From assembly GCA_024762895.1 (NCBI GenBank), contig JANTGN010000106.1, forward strand, positions 1 through 8,384: a DNA stretch of 8,384 nt, in the 5' to 3' direction. A model generated the notes under the pieces. That model was not told the origin of the DNA and did not search any database. It saw nothing but the letters and a program-made list of their open reading frames with translations. Positions 6,600-8,384 of this stretch are shown here, piece after piece. The position numbers and the translations under genes are program-made. The stretch is from Thiotrichales bacterium (lineage in GTDB: Bacteria; Pseudomonadota; Gammaproteobacteria; J044). Each line of letters starts with the position of its first letter. Position 1 is the stretch's first letter.

Positions 6600-6616
6600 T
6601 CAGGCCTTAGGCCTGA
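6600..6616 (+). promoter_or_regulatory. Palindrome TCAGGCCT-T-AGGCCTGA abutting the ribosome binding site
   Basis: Perfect eight-base arms surround one central T. In RNA this folds as a seven-pair, GC-rich stem with a three-base loop (TTA). The strong Shine-Dalgarno AGGAG (6618-6622) begins two bases after the repeat and is six bases from ATG 6629. A hairpin this close to the ribosome site could protect the 5' end, influence ribosome entry or serve as a binding site for a repressor. The sequence shows the symmetry and spacing, and the role is inferred. Confidence 0.55.
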
Positions 6617-6628
6617 GAGGAGTTAATC

Positions 6629-6886
6629 ATGAAAACATTAATTACCGGCGCCATCCTTTTAGCAATGGCAAGCACCGTGTCCGCGGGGCACTATGATGAC
6701 GATCCTGAGCTGGCCCAGAGCATACTGAATGATCACAGTTCAGGTTCGGTGTCATCAGTCGTTCGCCCTGGTGAGAATGATGACTACGCTTCAGTGTTTT
6801 TCTATGGAATGGATGCGGACCAGAAAGAATGCCCTTTACAAAAAGGTGAAGGTGATGAGTATGGTTCTGTATTGCTTGATGTATAA
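6629..6886 (+). CDS. Small acidic predicted exported protein with an internal repeat
   Basis: The product is 85 residues with a clear Sec signal peptide (MKTLITGAILLAMASTVSA, 1-19). Likely cleavage after VSA leaves a mature protein of about 66 residues starting GHYDDDPEL. The mature part is rich in Asp, Glu, Ser and Gly, with a single Cys (residue 68). Two segments repeat: GENDDYASVFF (48-58) and GEGDEYGSVLL (73-83), 25 residues apart. The sequence ends right after the second copy (LLDV). I do not recognise the family. The strong AGGAG ribosome site, its own palindromic leader and a strong terminator behind it suggest a monocistronic, well-expressed gene. An acidic metal-binding (Ca2+, for example), cell-surface or matrix protein is possible, but nothing in view proves any role. 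Confidence 0.72.
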   Translation: MKTLITGAILLAMASTVSAGHYDDDPELAQSILNDHSSGSVSSVVRPGENDDYASVFFYGMDADQKECPLQKGEGDEYGSVLLDV

Positions 6887-6910
6887 AAGCCGCTAAGGCA
6901 TGCGGTGATC

Positions 6911-6941
6911 ACGGGGCAGATGGATCTGCCCCGTTTTTTTT
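6911..6941 (+). terminator. Strong intrinsic terminator after the small acidic protein gene
   Basis: CGGGGCAGAT at 6912-6921 pairs perfectly with ATCTGCCCCG at 6924-6933, and A6911-T6934 adds a further pair. Folding sensibly gives about nine pairs with a TGGA loop. Eight T (6934-6941) follow directly. This is a textbook rho-independent terminator for plus-strand transcription, starting 25 bases after the stop codon. On the minus strand no T run follows the stem, so it does not serve the convergent permease gene well. Confidence 0.93.
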
Positions 6942-6963
6942 CTTGTAGAGGTATTATGGTCAT

Positions 6964-6981
6964 GGTGATCAGGGCATCACC
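6964..6981. repeat. Inverted repeat GGTGAT-N6-ATCACC between convergent genes
   Basis: Six-base perfect arms surround CAGGGC, about 57 bases beyond the stop of the minus-strand permease gene. It may stabilise the 3' end of the permease transcript, but no T run follows on either strand, so an intrinsic terminator is not supported. AAGCCT (6992-6997) and AGGCTT (7032-7037) form a further, longer-range imperfect stem closer to the permease stop. Confidence 0.3.
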
Positions 6982-7037
6982 GATATCGTATAAGCCTAGC
7001 TTGGTGTTTACTTTTTTACGCTAAACGGTGAAGGCTT

Positions 7038-8384
7038 TTAACATTCCCTGAAGATCCGAACGTCACAACTGGCACAGCGATCTTTGTCAAGTCGGCCATA
7101 AATGCTGTGCAGGGCGTCTTTCTTTGAATCAAAGAAATGGTCGTTGCCAATTTTTGTAATGAAACAGGTCCGGGCAATAAATTCATAGACATTCGACTTG
7201 ATGCCGACAAAATACAACCCCCCACCTTCCTGTTTGAGGCGGTTGTTCTCTGAAACAAGTGCCTCAGCACCCGCAAGGTCGATAAAATTAATACCTGTAC
7301 CTATTATCAGGATGTGTTTTATCCCTTCTTGTTCATATATTTTCTGTATTCGGTTCTGAATGTAGTCGATAGAGCCAAAATATATCGACATATCAATACG
7401 GATAATCTTCAACTGTGGGCAACTCTTGAGAGGTTTCTTTTCCACATTGATCAGTTTTCGTGCGCCTGTTTTAGGATCTTCATCGACCGAGAGTTCTGGA
7501 ATATAGGGTGTTGAGGTGCGTGCCAGAAAAATGATCAGTGAGAGGATGACACCCAGATAAATTGCAAACTCGAGTTCCAGGAAGAGGGTGGCGAAGAAAG
7601 TGGTAGCGAGTATTGCTGTTTCTGAACGGCTGAATTTTATGATCTGTTTGATATGATGAAAATCAATCAGGTTGTAGGCAACAATCAGGATGACCCCCCC
7701 CATGGCGGCAACAGGCAGATAGGCCGTTAATGGGGCGATAATCAACACGATTAGCATCAGGGAGATTGCGGCAAAAATAGCGGATAAAGGCGTCTTGGCC
7801 CCTGCGGAATAATTAATGCCAGAGCGGGTGAAAGAGCCAGAGCCTGCATAACTTGAGAAGAAACTACCTACAACATTTGATAGCCCCTGGCCTACAAATT
7901 CCTGGCTGGAGTTAATTCGCTGGTTGGATTTTGAGGCAATGGCACGACTGATGGAAACTGCTTCGATCAGCCCCAGCAGTGCCACGGCAAATGCCTCAGG
8001 AGCCAGTGTTCTTATGGTGGCGAAGCTGATATCCGGAGTAGATAGTGGCGGTAGTTGGCCTGGGATTTCTCCGACCAGGCTAATGCCATGGGAGTCGGCG
8101 CCCAGGGCCAGGGCAACCAGGCTACCAGCCAGCATGCCGATCAAAAGATTAGGTAGCCTGGGGAAGAATCGCTTACTAAGTATGGCCACGACCACGGTGA
8201 CCAGTGCAACCTCAACAATGGCCAGGTTGATCTGATCTGTTCCATTAAAGACATCCATCCAGAGGTGCAAGAACGACTCGCCCTTAGGAATTTCAATTCC
8301 CAGCACATGTTTCATCTGGCTACTTGCTATCAGGATCGCGGCCCCTGCTGTAAAGCCTATGACAACGGTATGCGAGACAAAGTT
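7038..8384 (-). CDS. SulP (SLC26-type) anion permease with C-terminal STAS domain, N-terminus outside the window
   Basis: The frame is open to the window edge and gives 448 visible residues. Before the internal Met at 8315 it reads SHTVVIGFTAGAAILIASSQ, a conserved SulP segment, so the Met is not the start and about 100-130 N-terminal residues are missing. The membrane part has several hydrophobic spans and the SulP signature GLSNVVGSFFSSYAGSGSFTRSGIN. A cytoplasmic STAS domain follows (about 302-407 from the 8315 Met), with GINFIDLAGAEAL around Asp346 and Ala in place of the frequent Thr/Ser. The tail has three Cys, C414-x2-C417-x7-C425, the last being the final residue. SulP proteins carry sulfate, bicarbonate or other anions across the inner membrane, and the substrate cannot be read from this sequence. 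The gene is convergent with the small acidic protein gene. Confidence 0.93.
   Translation of the reverse strand, partial: NFVSHTVVIGFTAGAAILIASSQMKHVLGIEIPKGESFLHLWMDVFNGTDQINLAIVEVALVTVVVAILSKRFFPRLPNLLIGMLAGSLVALALGADSHGISLVGEIPGQLPPLSTPDISFATIRTLAPEAFAVALLGLIEAVSISRAIASKSNQRINSSQEFVGQGLSNVVGSFFSSYAGSGSFTRSGINYSAGAKTPLSAIFAAISLMLIVLIIAPLTAYLPVAAMGGVILIVAYNLIDFHHIKQIIKFSRSETAILATTFFATLFLELEFAIYLGVILSLIIFLARTSTPYIPELSVDEDPKTGARKLINVEKKPLKSCPQLKIIRIDMSIYFGSIDYIQNRIQKIYEQEGIKHILIIGTGINFIDLAGAEALVSENNRLKQEGGGLYFVGIKSNVYEFIARTCFITKIGNDHFFDSKKDALHSIYGRLDKDRCASCDVRIFREC

Noticed and set aside
6904..6971. GGTGATCA present at 6904-6911 and again at 6964-6971
   Set aside because: A single eight-base repeat in a non-coding gap, with one copy touching the terminator stem and no further copies seen; most likely chance.
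56..7300. Two STAS-domain proteins (MlaB and SulP) in one window as a linked system
   Set aside because: They belong to different complexes, lie 7 kb apart on opposite strands, and STAS domains are common.

Overview
The window looks like the chromosome of a gammaproteobacterium. The evidence is the gene order mlaC-mlaB-murA-hisG-...-hisD-hisC, which resembles that of pseudomonads and related groups, the AroG-type DAHP synthase, and the moderate, slightly GC-rich composition of the core genes. I cannot name a genus from the sequence. No mobile element, CRISPR array, rRNA or tRNA is visible.

Bases 1-5834 are a tightly packed plus-strand block. It opens with the tail of mlaC and a complete mlaB, the end of an Mla phospholipid-transport operon. 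After about 115 bases holding a weak hairpin and a possible -10 box come murA (UDP-GlcNAc enolpyruvyl transferase), short-form hisG, an AroG-type DAHP synthase, hisD and hisC. From murA to hisC the genes overlap or are 2-20 bases apart, which suggests one transcription unit. It encodes the first step of histidine synthesis (HisG), two late steps (HisC, then HisD), the entry step of the shikimate pathway (AroG) and the first committed step of peptidoglycan synthesis (MurA). The most notable point is the DAHP synthase between hisG and hisD. The other his genes and the HisZ subunit expected for a short HisG are not in view, nor is the BolA-type gene ibaG often found between mlaB and murA.

Bases 5835-7037 are a looser, more AT-rich stretch with two small genes for predicted exported proteins of unknown function. 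One has a small Cys/His cluster and a Pro-rich end. The other is very acidic with a repeated GExD(D/E)YxSV motif. The leader of the second carries several inverted repeats, one of them touching its ribosome binding site, and the gene is followed by a very clear intrinsic terminator.

Bases 7038-8384 hold, on the minus strand, most of a SulP (SLC26-type) anion permease with a C-terminal STAS domain and a cysteine-containing tail. Its N-terminus lies beyond the window. It converges on the second small gene.

The core block is ordinary metabolism apart from the aroG insertion. The best candidates for undescribed biology are the two small exported proteins and the palindromic leader of the second.
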